From NCBI GenBank assembly GCA_010093705.1, contig MU006089.1, positions 2,033,561-2,097,560 on the forward strand: a stretch of 64,000 bases of DNA. The letters are read 5' to 3'. Shown here one piece after another: positions 20,964 to 31,439 of this stretch; the first letter of the stretch is position 1, and every line of letters begins with the position of its first letter. The DNA is from Patellaria atrata CBS 101060. Taxonomy: Eukaryota > Ascomycota > Dothideomycetes > Patellariales > Patellariaceae. The notes under the pieces are model-generated. The model was not told the origin of the DNA. It saw nothing but the letters and a program-made list of their open reading frames with translations, and ran no database searches. Position numbers and translations under genes: made by a program.

Positions 20964-22974
20964 TCTAAAAGGACGAGGTGTATTTATTTGCGGTGCGATA
21001 TAACAAAACGACGTGGGAGTACAAATTTGTGGCTCGGCTTGTAAGGCGACAGAAGCCGTCGTAAGAGAAAAATTTGTGTTTAGTGACACGGTGGTTGTGA
21101 GAATAGGAATCTTGTAAAAGATATAATCGTGTTGTGGCATATCTGAAAAGATTCGCAGAATAGGGACGCAGTGAAGTAAAAGAAACACTTGAGAGTGAAA
21201 GTCAAACGACTTCTAATAGTGAAAGTAAGACAGACACTGATAGTCTATCCGGGTCAGGTCCAACAACACACAGATAATAAATCAATAAATTTTGTTTTTT
21301 GAAAGCTTAGGACAATATTGAACATAAGTAAATTCATTCACTCCCTCGGTTTGGTTAAGGTCATCTGTGAATTGTGATACAGAACAAGCCCTCGTTTTGT
21401 CGCCGCTGAAAGTCTGTAAGTAAGTGCGAGGTAGCCCTCATCCCCTTCCCTAGGGAGTAGTAATACGAGTGAGCGTGGATACTATCTAGAGAGTCCTTAC
21501 CGAACTTAATGTAGCCCGATACAGCACTTCGTAGTTGCTATGACAAGTAGGAGGAGAATCTGTATTTTCATACCTTTTGCCCTTTGTTAAGGCTTCTTGA
21601 ATCAGGCTGCAGACAGAAATAGTTCCCTTAGCACTGTCTTCATTCTAGACCCAATACCCGGTATCACGAGCGAAACACTTGTTCTTCTTCTTATTTTTTC
21701 TAACCATACAGCAGCTTCCTCATACACTTGAAGGTCATAAAGTCTTATCTCTATCAGAAGTCGGGGCAGTGGCCGGTACGTATCTCCCTTCATTAACCCC
21801 TAAGCTAAGCAACATGTTGGCGCGAGGACTGTTTTACACTTTCCAACTCTTTCGAATTTTATCTTTTTAATTATATTTATAGGCCTAAAATTTTCTCTTA
21901 CTTTTGAAATGAAGTAACTTTGGTTTGAATAGTAGCTTGGCTGGCTGTAAGGGTTTGTTTTCTTGGTTGTGGTTAAGGATAACCGTTACAAAAGATAAGC
22001 GCGAAGTATTCGCTCGTAGTTCATAGTGATAGCAAAATCATTCAATGCTCACGCCAAGACGAAGGTGAAGTATCCATTTGATTCAGTGTTTGACATAGAA
22101 GCCCAACGTCTAGAAGTTCGTCCATCAGATAGAAACAGCAATCCCAGAATATGATTGAACAACTCATGTTCATGGTCGAAAGTCATCATATGAACTTACG
22201 GATAAGCCGAATCATGCATAGATATACAAACGAGACACGGTTACTACTCGTAGCATTTCAGTGAATTGCGGGAAGTGTTATGATGCAATACGCTTGTGCG
22301 GTATTGACTAGCAAGTAATAATTTGAATAGTTTTTTCCTCGCGGAGGTCCTGAACCCCCATGTATCTTGGAAGGTGGACTCCGCATTCAGACTTAGTCTT
22401 GCGGGGCGAAATTCCCTTTACGACGGCCTGGTCATGCCATTGGGATCGGATAATGTGGAAAGATGGTCAAGGAGCTCAATTAGCAATATCAAAGCGCCTT
22501 AGTGCTGATAGTCCCCTTAGATCTGGGATATAAACACGTGATCGACTTTAATTGTCCTGGACTTGTCTTGAGCGACGACTACACATCCAAGGTATAGGAT
22601 CCACATAAGTCCGGCCATTTCCGTAAGTTCACTTTGCTAATTAGATTAGAAAGCAATTGCGTTATGATCTTGAGGTAGTGATATCCATACAGAAGGGCTC
22701 AAAACTTCCCTCGGTTCAAGGAACTAGGATATACGAGATGATTCCCACTCAGGATTTTCAAGACATCTTTCGCTGCCTGAAAAGGTTTCTCTCGTTCCAA
22801 GCGACCAACCAATTTCCGATCTCGCAAAGAATACACCTCTAATCCTCGCTAACTTCGTAGTACTCCTTTGGAGTATTAGAAAGTGTATATTTGAAAGCTT
22901 CTTCCTAGAATGGGTCTATGGAAGGAGTTACACGAGCGTTAACGAAAGGCAACGCGTAACCTTCGTTAATCACT
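20964..22974. other. Gene-poor region
   Basis: Two kilobases with only short, domain-free open frames (21602-21870, 22657-22842). AT-rich patches near 21280-21310 and 21855-21900. I see no transposon ends or tandem repeats. Confidence 0.35.
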
Positions 22975-23723
22975 ATGTCTCCATCACTCAAGATATCATC
23001 CGGTTTTGCCTTTGTATTAAGCCCGCTAGACTATTCTTATTCACCAGCTCAGGAACATTCGATACCAGATACTCGGAATCCCCGGGACTAACATACGGCG
23101 ACATATCCATTTTTGGAACGGAACTATGCGTGGCATTTCGAATCCACGATATCTCTTTCGAAGCAGTATCTTGTATCTCGTGGGCATACATCATATGGGG
23201 TGCATGGTGTTTGGACATAGAACGATCACTCTGACTGTGGACGCTCATAGAAACGCTGCTATGCAGTTCTTCTTGGTTATCACACTTGGTATAACTTCCA
23301 CGGGTTTGACTTCATATAGTTTCTGATTAGGTTGAAGCATGGTTCAACACCTTTCTGGAATTCGCGAATTCGGTTGTTGTCATCCTTTACTACCGCGATC
23401 AGAAAGGACTCGAATATCGGGCGAGATTGTGTCTATTTTGCGCGGCTTTGGTAGCGCTGATTGCTATCATCGAAACAGTGGTAGTATTCTGGTTATTCTG
23501 TTCTCCACCAACATGGCATCGCCGGGAACTCCACTTCAAGATCAGCGCGCCAATAATCTTCCTCTTTTTTGCCGCAACCCAATGGCATAGTGTTTTTATT
23601 CTCGTAAAAACATCCAACAAACAGCGGAGACTCCAAAGCGCGGCAAAGACTGCCACCGATCACTCGGAGTACACAATATCTGAGGTGCGAATTGTTTCGA
23701 CGAAATTCATTACATCTCTATAG
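22975..23723 (+). CDS. Probable multispanning membrane protein, exon structure unresolved
   Basis: The best-supported exon is 23331-23723. It follows a good acceptor (CTGATTAG) and encodes an aromatic start (VEAWFNTFLEFANSVVVVIL), a long hydrophobic segment (CAALVALIAIIETVVVFWLF), a third one (ISAPIIFLFFAATQWHSVF) and a basic/polar tail ending at 23723. In the same frame upstream, 23088-23231 also reads like membrane protein (ISFEAVSCISWAYIIWGAW), interrupted by a TGA that an intron could remove. A 43-base intron 23289-23330 (GTATAA...ATTAG) would join CSSSWLSHL to VEAWF. An ATG at 22975 is a possible start. No family recognised; it could also be a degenerate gene. Confidence 0.35.
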
Positions 23724-25565
23724 ATCGAGATACCCACGGAACAACTAAGCGGGTGATATGGTGTGGATGTGTATAGATGGATCGAAAGATGCCAATTGGA
23801 GGCCTTACTAATCTATTCCTTGGTTCCTGGTGCTTCGAATTAGGTAGTGAGCAGTTTAGGGAGCACGGCGAAGTAGTTCTTAATCTGAAGGGAGGTGGTT
23901 ACTGAAGATATTGTATGTAGTTCCATCGTACTTTTGTAATCCTAGGCGCTAACCTAATTTTACCAGCTCAAGGTAGTGCGATCACGTGGCTTACCTATTT
24001 AGGCTATCCATCCTAATGTAGATTAGACGTCCTCTCAATCTTGAGCCTCAACAAATCTCCCATCACGACAAATGATAACATCTCCTTGTCTTGACATATG
24101 ATGTTAGGCATACCCACAAGTCGTGCGCTGGAGTCTAGCCCTTACAATTAACTCTAGTCTCTTCTTTCCAACCGTGTTTTAGTTGGTAATTATGGATAGC
24201 ATAATAATCGATAGCAGTTGAAGGTCAAGTCATCTTGATACAAGTGCACGACGTAAAACCATTGAGTGGCTCATATTGAGGGACGGAGAGTTCCTATCGC
24301 TACAATGTGGGGAAGCTCGAATTTCAACCTCCATTCCATCAAAGAAAGCTAATGGCCTACAGAATTCTTTGGGTCTATATAAACAACAGGGAGTAAGAGT
24401 TCCCGAGATGTTGCTTCTGGATCGCTTTAAGCTGTGCAAAAAAGACCTGAAAAAGGAAAGAGACTCCGCAATCGATCTCACCTTAAGAGCCTTGCGTCAT
24501 CTCACCCGATTCCTCATAACTTTGATGGAGAAGGTGCAGAATTCAACATATTCCGATTTCTTCTCCATAGACAGTAGATAAAGAGAGGAAACACAACCTC
24601 TGCATCAATCACGACAATGGTGAAGCTCAAAACGAACAATCCAAAACGTATTCAAAGAAAATTAATCCCAAGCGATTCCACGACCAACTATTGTTTCGAT
24701 TGTCCCTCGCAGCGTTTGTACAGTCAATCAGTCATTCATTACAAAGCGTGTGCGTGTACTCTGTGAATATACCATTTCGGCTCTCAAAGCTCTGGTCTAC
24801 AGTGATTGAAGTGCGATTGTGCTGGATTTCTGCATGCATAAAGCTCTTTTTCTTCCAGCTATCATATTCCTTTCACGCCATAATCCCAATATCGATGAAG
24901 GATATTACAAACTGGTACTAGAGTCCTTTCACCCCTATCCTAAAGTCATCATTTCAAATTGAACTACAGAGTACGTTCGCCTCAATCAACGTCATATCCC
25001 CGCCATCGCACACCGACACATCTAACAGTCAAAATTCTAAGGCCACTCAAGCCATAACTACATCAACCTCATCACCCTCATCTTCTTCCAATCTTCGCAT
25101 CCACCTCGAGGGATCGGCGGGCAGGCCTAAAACATACTGTAGCTCTGACACACCATCAGCAGTTGGAATTTCTGCTCAAAGTTTCAACGACGACCCATGA
25201 TGATGATACTATTGTCCTTCCCTGTATTCTACGCCTAGTGGAATAACGTGTCGCTTCGCGAGGAAGAGAGTAGGGGATGTCGCAGTTTTGAGGTCGAAAC
25301 GCTGTTTTTTTTTCTTTTTTTCTTGCTCTCTGATGGGTGTACGGTTCATGTAGAAGTACTAGAGGAATGCATACTGGTGAATTTAGATGTCGAAGAAAGA
25401 GTGAGCCTCCTTCATGAGCAAATACCATTAAAGAATACTAATGTTAAAATCTTAGATCATAACTCATAACTAACTCATCTCCTCTCTGACATCAATTAAG
25501 ACAAACCGTACACGGAAATATCTAAGTCATCCTGAATAATTCCATCATGTGCTATCATTGAATTA
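23724..25565. other. Gene-poor region
   Basis: Holds only unrelated short open frames (24230-24581 on either strand, 25156-25469). A T-rich tract lies at 25306-25323. Nothing assignable. Confidence 0.35.
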
Positions 25566-27762
25566 TTATGGTTGAGCGTAGGGATCCGCAAACTGAAAGT
25601 CTATAGCATGGCCTATCAGGTTTGGAGCAAAAGGTGTACCGGCTACGCCAAAGGCGTCCATATCAGTATCACCTGTCATCCAGACGTCTTGCGATGTAAT
25701 TTCGCCTTTCGCTTGGTCTAATTTCGAAGGGGAAGTTTCCATATTTCTTTGATCATCAGCATGGGCCTCATCCCCACTTTCCCCCGTGGTTTGCGAGTCG
25801 TATTCCCGGCTGTCGGCTGTCTCGGGGGAGAGAACGTTAGAGACAGGTTTCTCTGGGATCGCTCTTATCAAGACGCCTGTTGAGGTGGCCAGAGTGCTAA
25901 TCGCGCGTTCAAGGAAAGGAGCGCTTTTACTTGAAAGCCTGAGTATCCATCGATATTCCTCCAGCTTGTTCTTGTAGAAGTCTGCTTCCTCCTTGTTGGT
26001 TGAAGTTACCCATAAGAGGCTGACAAAGGTACCGATCAGTGCAAAGCAATATCTCGATGCTGAGTACCAGAAAGACTGCAAGTGTTCCGCTCGCAAACCT
26101 TGGACAAAGTCCATTGCGGATATTAAGCGAGCTTTTGCTGCCGCTCTGCAGATGGACACTAGCGACGGATCGCTTTCGTGTGCTAACAGTCGGACAATAC
26201 GTCGATGGAGTGTAATTTCTGCCGTGTAGTATGCCAGGTGGAGATAGCCTGGAAAGAAGTTAGCTAGGTGAAAAGAAGGAAAGTGTCTTTCTCGAGAGCA
26301 TCGGACCTGTTGATGAAAGCTTTCTCATCTTCAAATTTTCCATCTTGAGGCAGTCTGGTAATTGAGCGAACCACTCCTTTAGACGTATCTGTATGGGTTT
26401 AGCTTTCTCTAGGATCCACCTCACACCCTGATGGGCGTTATTGCGGGTCTCTTCTTCTGCTCGTATCGTATAGAATGATGAGAGAATGTCGGACAGTATC
26501 TCTGTCAAGCCAATCATCTGTGAGAAGAGTATGCGTCCCTTTTCGACTTCAGTACTTCCGTCCTCATCGTCTTCATCTGCAGCGTTCTCTGGAAAGTCAC
26601 TCTCAGTCACATGTTTTACTGCCCAGTCGTCCGCAAGTATATGGGAAGGCCGTCCATGTACAAGTGCGGACCATTTATCCTGCATGAATAAAGCCCATGC
26701 TAATCTTTTCCTCAGTCCTCGTTCCCAAGATGGTATTCTCCAACGGGTACAGTCCAGCTGCAAGCCAAGGTCTTGACCCAGACCGACAAGTTTAGTGACA
26801 AGTGCCCAAGAGTCTCCCTCAAAACGCTGAAGTAACAGCAAACCAGCCTGGATTGTGGACAGCTTTGGGCGACAAGTGACATCAGATATCGTCTTTAGAC
26901 CTAATTTTTCCAGACGAGGGACATCGGGCTTTGGTAATAGAGCAAGATCGGAGAAACTCCACCACTGCAACGCAAGAATATATACTGCAGCTAGTAATGG
27001 CGGAGAAAATTCCCTATGAGTTCGCTGGTATTTCTCTAAGTAGACCTTCTTGTGAAGAATGGGAAAGCTGGGGTGAACTATCCGAAAGTACAGAGTGATG
27101 AGTGCATGCCCATGAGGTGCTACGAGGGTTTCAATAGCGTCCAATTCTGTGATCTCGTCTCCATGATTCTGAGTCCCAGCATCTGGAGCGAGAATGAATG
27201 TATCATGCAAGCTTACTTTGCGTAACGATGCAACCCCAGCTGGTATTTCATCCCTGTCGTTGAAAGCATCCAATTCCAGGAGACTATGCTCATATTCGGA
27301 ACTTGAACCGACATACCTACTATGACGATGATTTTGTAGGCCTAATGTCTTCTTCAAGAGGGATGGTCCTTTGAGATCTGCGTAGTTCTCTACTGGAGGA
27401 GCTTGACGAATGACCGATCGGGATGATATTTCAGATATTGCCGTTGCGTCATGGCGTGGAAATGCGGCTCCTGGTGATATCTGAGACACACGGGATGCTT
27501 CGGTTGAAGTATCCTTACGCACATCTTCATCCTCACTGACAATTGGGATCTTCCTCTTACGCGGCCTAGGATTCTCAACGAATGTACAAGGTTGGTAGTG
27601 GAACTGGCAAAGGACACAAGAGCTGGCTCCTTCCGCTATCTCACATCTTGACTTCCTTTTGCGGCAGCTATCGCATGGACGACGAGGACGGGTTTTTGAG
27701 CGGGTGAATTCGGAATGGCTGGAGATCTCGTGCGGTGAAGTAGCCGTATTTAGCTGATCCAT
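25566..27762 (-). CDS. Zn2Cys6 fungal-specific transcription factor
   Basis: Two exons, 27762-26307 and 26248-25566; 712 residues from the first ATG. The binuclear zinc cluster CDSCRKRKSRC-x8-CVLC-x6-C lies at residues 30-59 (Cys30, 33, 40, 49, 52, 59) and is followed by a basic linker PRPRKRKIP. From about residue 220 the fungal-specific transcription factor middle-homology region is evident (GHALITLYFRIVHPSFPIL, LLAAVYILALQWWSF, DLGLQLDCTRWRIPSWERGL, LAWALFMQDKWSALVHGRP). The splice joins KLSSTGYLHLAYYTAEITLH. Its 5' end faces away from the NCS1 permease, which lies 0.8 kb downstream on the same strand. By position it may be the pathway regulator of the permease and fused-hydrolase genes, but that is inference. 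Confidence 0.92.
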
Positions 27763-28084
27763 ATGGCTTGCGTGCAAAAGGGATAAACAGGTGAGGCCAC
27801 CATAGACCTAGACAAAGCTTGTATCCAGCACGGTGGAGACGAATTAGGATGATCTACGTTATGCAGTGATCATCCTTTTGAGCAGGGACGGAACTTTTCA
27901 TGAGCCTCGATTAGAGTTGCTCCTCGTGCTCTTATTATACACAAGACCAACTATTCGTCTTTCCCCAAAGAACCAAATCAACATTGAATGCCACGTGAAG
28001 TAGACGTCATCTGAGGCGTATCCGCACCATTTGAAAGTAGATTTGTTGGTATAAAGATGATTTCGACGGTAAGGGATTGACACG
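27763..28084. other. Regulator upstream region
   Basis: Presumed promoter of the Zn2Cys6 gene; no clear element recognised. It ends at the first copy of the inverted repeat. Confidence 0.35.
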
Positions 28085-28200
28085 ATTAAGGAGTAAGGAG
28101 CTGAAGCGAAAATACATCGGGCCTAAACCGCGCCTAAGGAAGGCCGACGGGCGAGGATATTTGATTTTCTATATCTTAACATTATATAAGGAAATAAAAT
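28085..28200 (-). repeat. Inverted-repeat copy 1, downstream of the NCS1 gene
   Basis: Blocks ATTAAGGAGTAAGGAGCTGA (from 28085) and CGCCTAAGGAAGGCCGACGG (from 28131), followed by AT-rich sequence (TATATAAGGAAATAAAAT), recur in reverse complement at 31100-31238. A GC-rich core flanked by AT-rich sequence suggests a short dispersed, perhaps MITE-like, repeat. Similarity in the AT-rich part is weaker, so the true left end is uncertain (it may extend to about 28330). Confidence 0.7.
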
Positions 28201-28537
28201 TAAATCAATTTTAGAGTAAAATATTATATAATCGACTCAATAAAATAATAGGAATCAGAGTAATATATTTAGAACTATTAATAAATATTTGCCATTCCTA
28301 TCGTAACGCTCTATAATATCTCTCTAGTGCCAGTTATAAGCATTCAGTAATTGATTAATGATCACAGTACTCGTTGAATAGATAGTCATCGGTTTCATTA
28401 AGGGATTCTAATTTCATACTATTCTACAGCGATGGTAGAGCCAGAGCTTACCTTACAGTGAACAGGAGGGGAACAGAAGTGTACAAAGTGTTCAATTATC
28501 CTTTCAACAAGTAAAACAGCGAGACTCATGTCATATT

Positions 28538-30392
28538 CTAATAAGCTGATTTGACTTCCTTCTCCTTCGCTACCATACCCTTTTCCACGTCAAGGCCTTC
28601 TATCTCCTCCGGAGTGGACGACGCTACATCTCCCTTTTGGGGCGGAAGTACAGCTTCTTCAATGATAGCTTCGCCTAGGGGAGAGATGTATGTGGCGATG
28701 ACGTAGTAAGTTAGAAATGCAAGGGTAAATCCAAAAATCCACGCAAAGGTATAGATGGTCCATGCATCTCCAACATTTAGATCATTGTCGATACTCTTAG
28801 AGAAGCCTGGCATCAGGGGAGCAAATCCGATGATGAATGACGCATATGCACGCCAATTGAAACCATAAGAGTACCAGTATATGCCGTGATCACGGTACAG
28901 CTCGTGGATATTGAGTTTCCTCCTCTTAATGATATAATAGTCACAAATCATTGTGCCGGCAAGGGGACCCATGAGACAAGAATATCCAGAAAGGAATGCC
29001 AGGAGACCAGCAGCATTCTTAATGATGTTCCATGGGGTGGATACTACACAGAATATGGAGATGAACATCGTGGCTCGGAAGATGTTAATGTATTTCGGGT
29101 AGATACCGGTGATATCGTTCGAGAAAGGATAAGTTCCTAGCTAGACTTAGATGTATGTCAAAACTTAGAGCGATATAAGTTCAAGTACCTGCAGCAACCT
29201 GATTACCGATGGTCGCGAGTATAAAAGAGAAACCAGTAAAGAACTTTGCAGCTCGTGAATCAAACATTGCGATCGTAGCTGGCATGTACCATTGAAATTC
29301 TCCCCAAAGATATTGATGTGCAGAGCAAACGAAGATCGGCGTTAATGAACCTAAGGTTCCGATAACGGGTAGAGCAAAAAATTGGTTATAACCAGCCAGA
29401 CGGTTCTTAGAAAATCGTCCAAAATCTGGCATATTGACAGCCATCGAGGAGAAAAGTCCGATGATGACATTGAGTCCAGTAAGAGTAGAAAAGGCAGTGT
29501 TCATGTAAGATGATTGTATCTTCATCTCGCCTTTGACAAGAGGTCCACCACCATGCGTAACTATCACGGCCCACAGGAAGAGTGCTAAGAATGTGGGCGG
29601 GACAATTACACTCTTGACGAGGAACAAAATACGGAGTTTTTCAATAGGCATAAGGGCGAGACCTGTCTGAATTATCCAGTAGAGCATGAAACAGAGAAGA
29701 CCTGCAGATGTCATGCCTGCGTCGAGTGGAAGATGATTCGGAAAGTCTATGAAGCTAGGCCAGATCGCTTCAATACATCGCTGTAGAAATTCGCCGGCTT
29801 GGACTGTCAGAATAGCAGTCCACATGAGAGCGACAAAAGCTGTATAAAACTTAAGTAATGACGATTATGGAGATAGTACGCTAGTTACCAACCTCGAATG
29901 CAGATTGCAATGTAACTACCATACATGCCAAAAACGGAGCGAACAATAACAGGGAAAGGAACAGCGTAGGTAGCACCCATCTTAAAGCACCATGTTAGCG
30001 TAGTCATTTGTAAGTTATCAGATATTATTACCTTTCCAGTGAGTGTTATGACTACACTACATATCATGAAGCCGAAGAAAACAATAGGTATAGTCTCGCG
30101 AGCAGTGAATCCGAGGGACATAACCGTGGCCACAGTACTAGCAAGCGGGGGTGCTAACATATCACTACACCAGTATGCCCAGTAATCAATAGCACCCCAT
30201 GTTCGTTTCTCTGGTGGAATAGGATCAAGATCTTTGCATAAGTAAGTATTTGAGTCGTAGTATCATTATACTCAGGAACATACCCCTATTTGACCATCTC
30301 GGATTCCCGTAAATCCCCCCAACCATAGGAACTTGCCATGTTAGATGAGGAGCAATCTTAGTCTTGATGCGATTAGGTGAGAGAATAGACAT
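28538..30392 (-). CDS. NCS1-family nucleobase/allantoin-type permease
   Basis: Five exons: 30392-30284, 30231-30032, 29980-29893, 29839-29189 and 29136-28538; 548 residues with about 12 hydrophobic segments, placing it in the plasma membrane as a proton or cation symporter. Signature stretches are restored by splicing: LTWQVP, then WSNRDLDPIPPEKRTWGAID (the conserved loop before TM1), SDMLAPPLASTVATVMSLGF, GATYAVPFPVIVRSVFGMYG, IRAFVALMWTAILTVQAGEF, and GTYPFSNDITGIYPKYINIF. Family members carry uracil, cytosine, allantoin, thiamine or nicotinamide riboside; the substrate cannot be read here. It is divergent from the fused isochorismatase-amidase gene and both of its sides carry copies of one inverted repeat. 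Both features suggest an accessory, possibly mobile, uptake gene for a nitrogenous heterocycle or ureide. Confidence 0.93.
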
Positions 30393-30710
30393 GCCGCGAA
30401 GTTGGTAGATTGTTGATGATGGTATGGATAACACAAAGTCTTAACTGAATCTTGGAGGCTTTTGAACAATTTCTTGAAACCCAGATCAAAAGAAAGAAGA
30501 GGAGCTGGGGCCCCTTGTTATACACGCTTCCGCCTCCTTGGTTCTGGATATCTCGAGATGATATCAAGTAGATAGATAGATACTCATGTGCAACCAGCTT
30601 CGAGGGAATGCAGCCTGCGGCCTTGAACAATCCAGAGATTTGGAAATCCGGAAGTAGTAGTGTCGTCTAGAATGGAAGATCGTCAGCATATCGCATCCAG
30701 CGTGGGATCT

Positions 30711-31020
30711 AGATAATCATAATTCAAGGGCCTAGATGTGTATGCTGTACCCTCTCTGGGATGTGACGGATGGAAGCAGCAAATCGAACGAAAACCTTTC
30801 ATGCTGAGGATCTTAAAAGGTTAGCATCTAAGCAAAATGGCTGCAGCTACGGTAGCCCTTGGTTCCCTCTACTGAATGATAAGATGTTTCAAGGGCTACT
30901 GGTGGTTGAAAGTGGAATCTGTGAGATAACTGAGAGCCGCAGGTGCATGGAGTATATCGCTTGATTTGCAATGACGGAGAGAGATACAAAACGTCGCCGA
31001 CGATACTGAGTCAGAGATAA
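30711..31020 (+). promoter_or_regulatory. Four GATA-factor (AreA-type) sites in the divergent promoter
   Basis: AGATAA at 30711, TGATAA at 30877, AGATAA at 30924 and AGATAA at 31015 all fit HGATAR, the binding core of the nitrogen regulator AreA/NIT2. Chance would give about one such core in 310 bases counting both strands, so the enrichment is moderate. The region separates the NCS1 permease and the fused hydrolase, both expected to be nitrogen-controlled. Confidence 0.4.
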
Positions 31021-31099
31021 CAGATATTAACGTTTCGTTCTACCACCCCATTTATTCGTTAGCGAGCCTTATATCTATTCATAGATCCCTTATGTAATA

Positions 31100-31238
31100 T
31101 GTTATCCTGAGCCTAGTTTTATATTATTTGTTTATATAATATTAAGGTATGGAAAATCTAATCTCTTCGCCCGTCCGCCCCGTCGGCCTTCCTTAGGCGC
31201 GCTCGAGGCCGGCTCGCTTCAGCTCCTTTCTCCTTAAT
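31100..31238 (+). repeat. Inverted-repeat copy 2, between permease and fused hydrolase
   Basis: Reverse complement of the 28085-28200 repeat: CGTCGGCCTTCCTTAGGCG (31181-31199), then CGCTTCAGCTCCTTTCTCCT (31215 on) in the same order and spacing class, and an AT-rich flank (TTTATATAATATTAAGG, from 31130). The two copies differ by small indels and substitutions, so they are not recent perfect duplicates. It lies about 200 bases upstream of the hydrolase start codon and could affect that promoter. Confidence 0.7.
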
Positions 31239-31439
31239 CGGTCTACATTTGCAACCCTTTACCGTCAAAATCATGAACAAAATAAACAATAGTCGGCCCA
31301 AATTTCAAACTGTAGAATTCAATTGTCCATTGAGGGTGCTAACTTCATCGTTGGGTTCTCAACACTCAATCTCGTATCCTAGACTTCCAAAGTTGTCCAT
31401 ACTTCCATCTTTTATTCAAGACCTTCAATCTTGCAAACT

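Noticed and set aside
22988-23248. Minus-strand frame opposite the candidate membrane protein
   Set aside because: Polar, without a start in good context or a known domain; it overlaps better-supported plus-strand exons.
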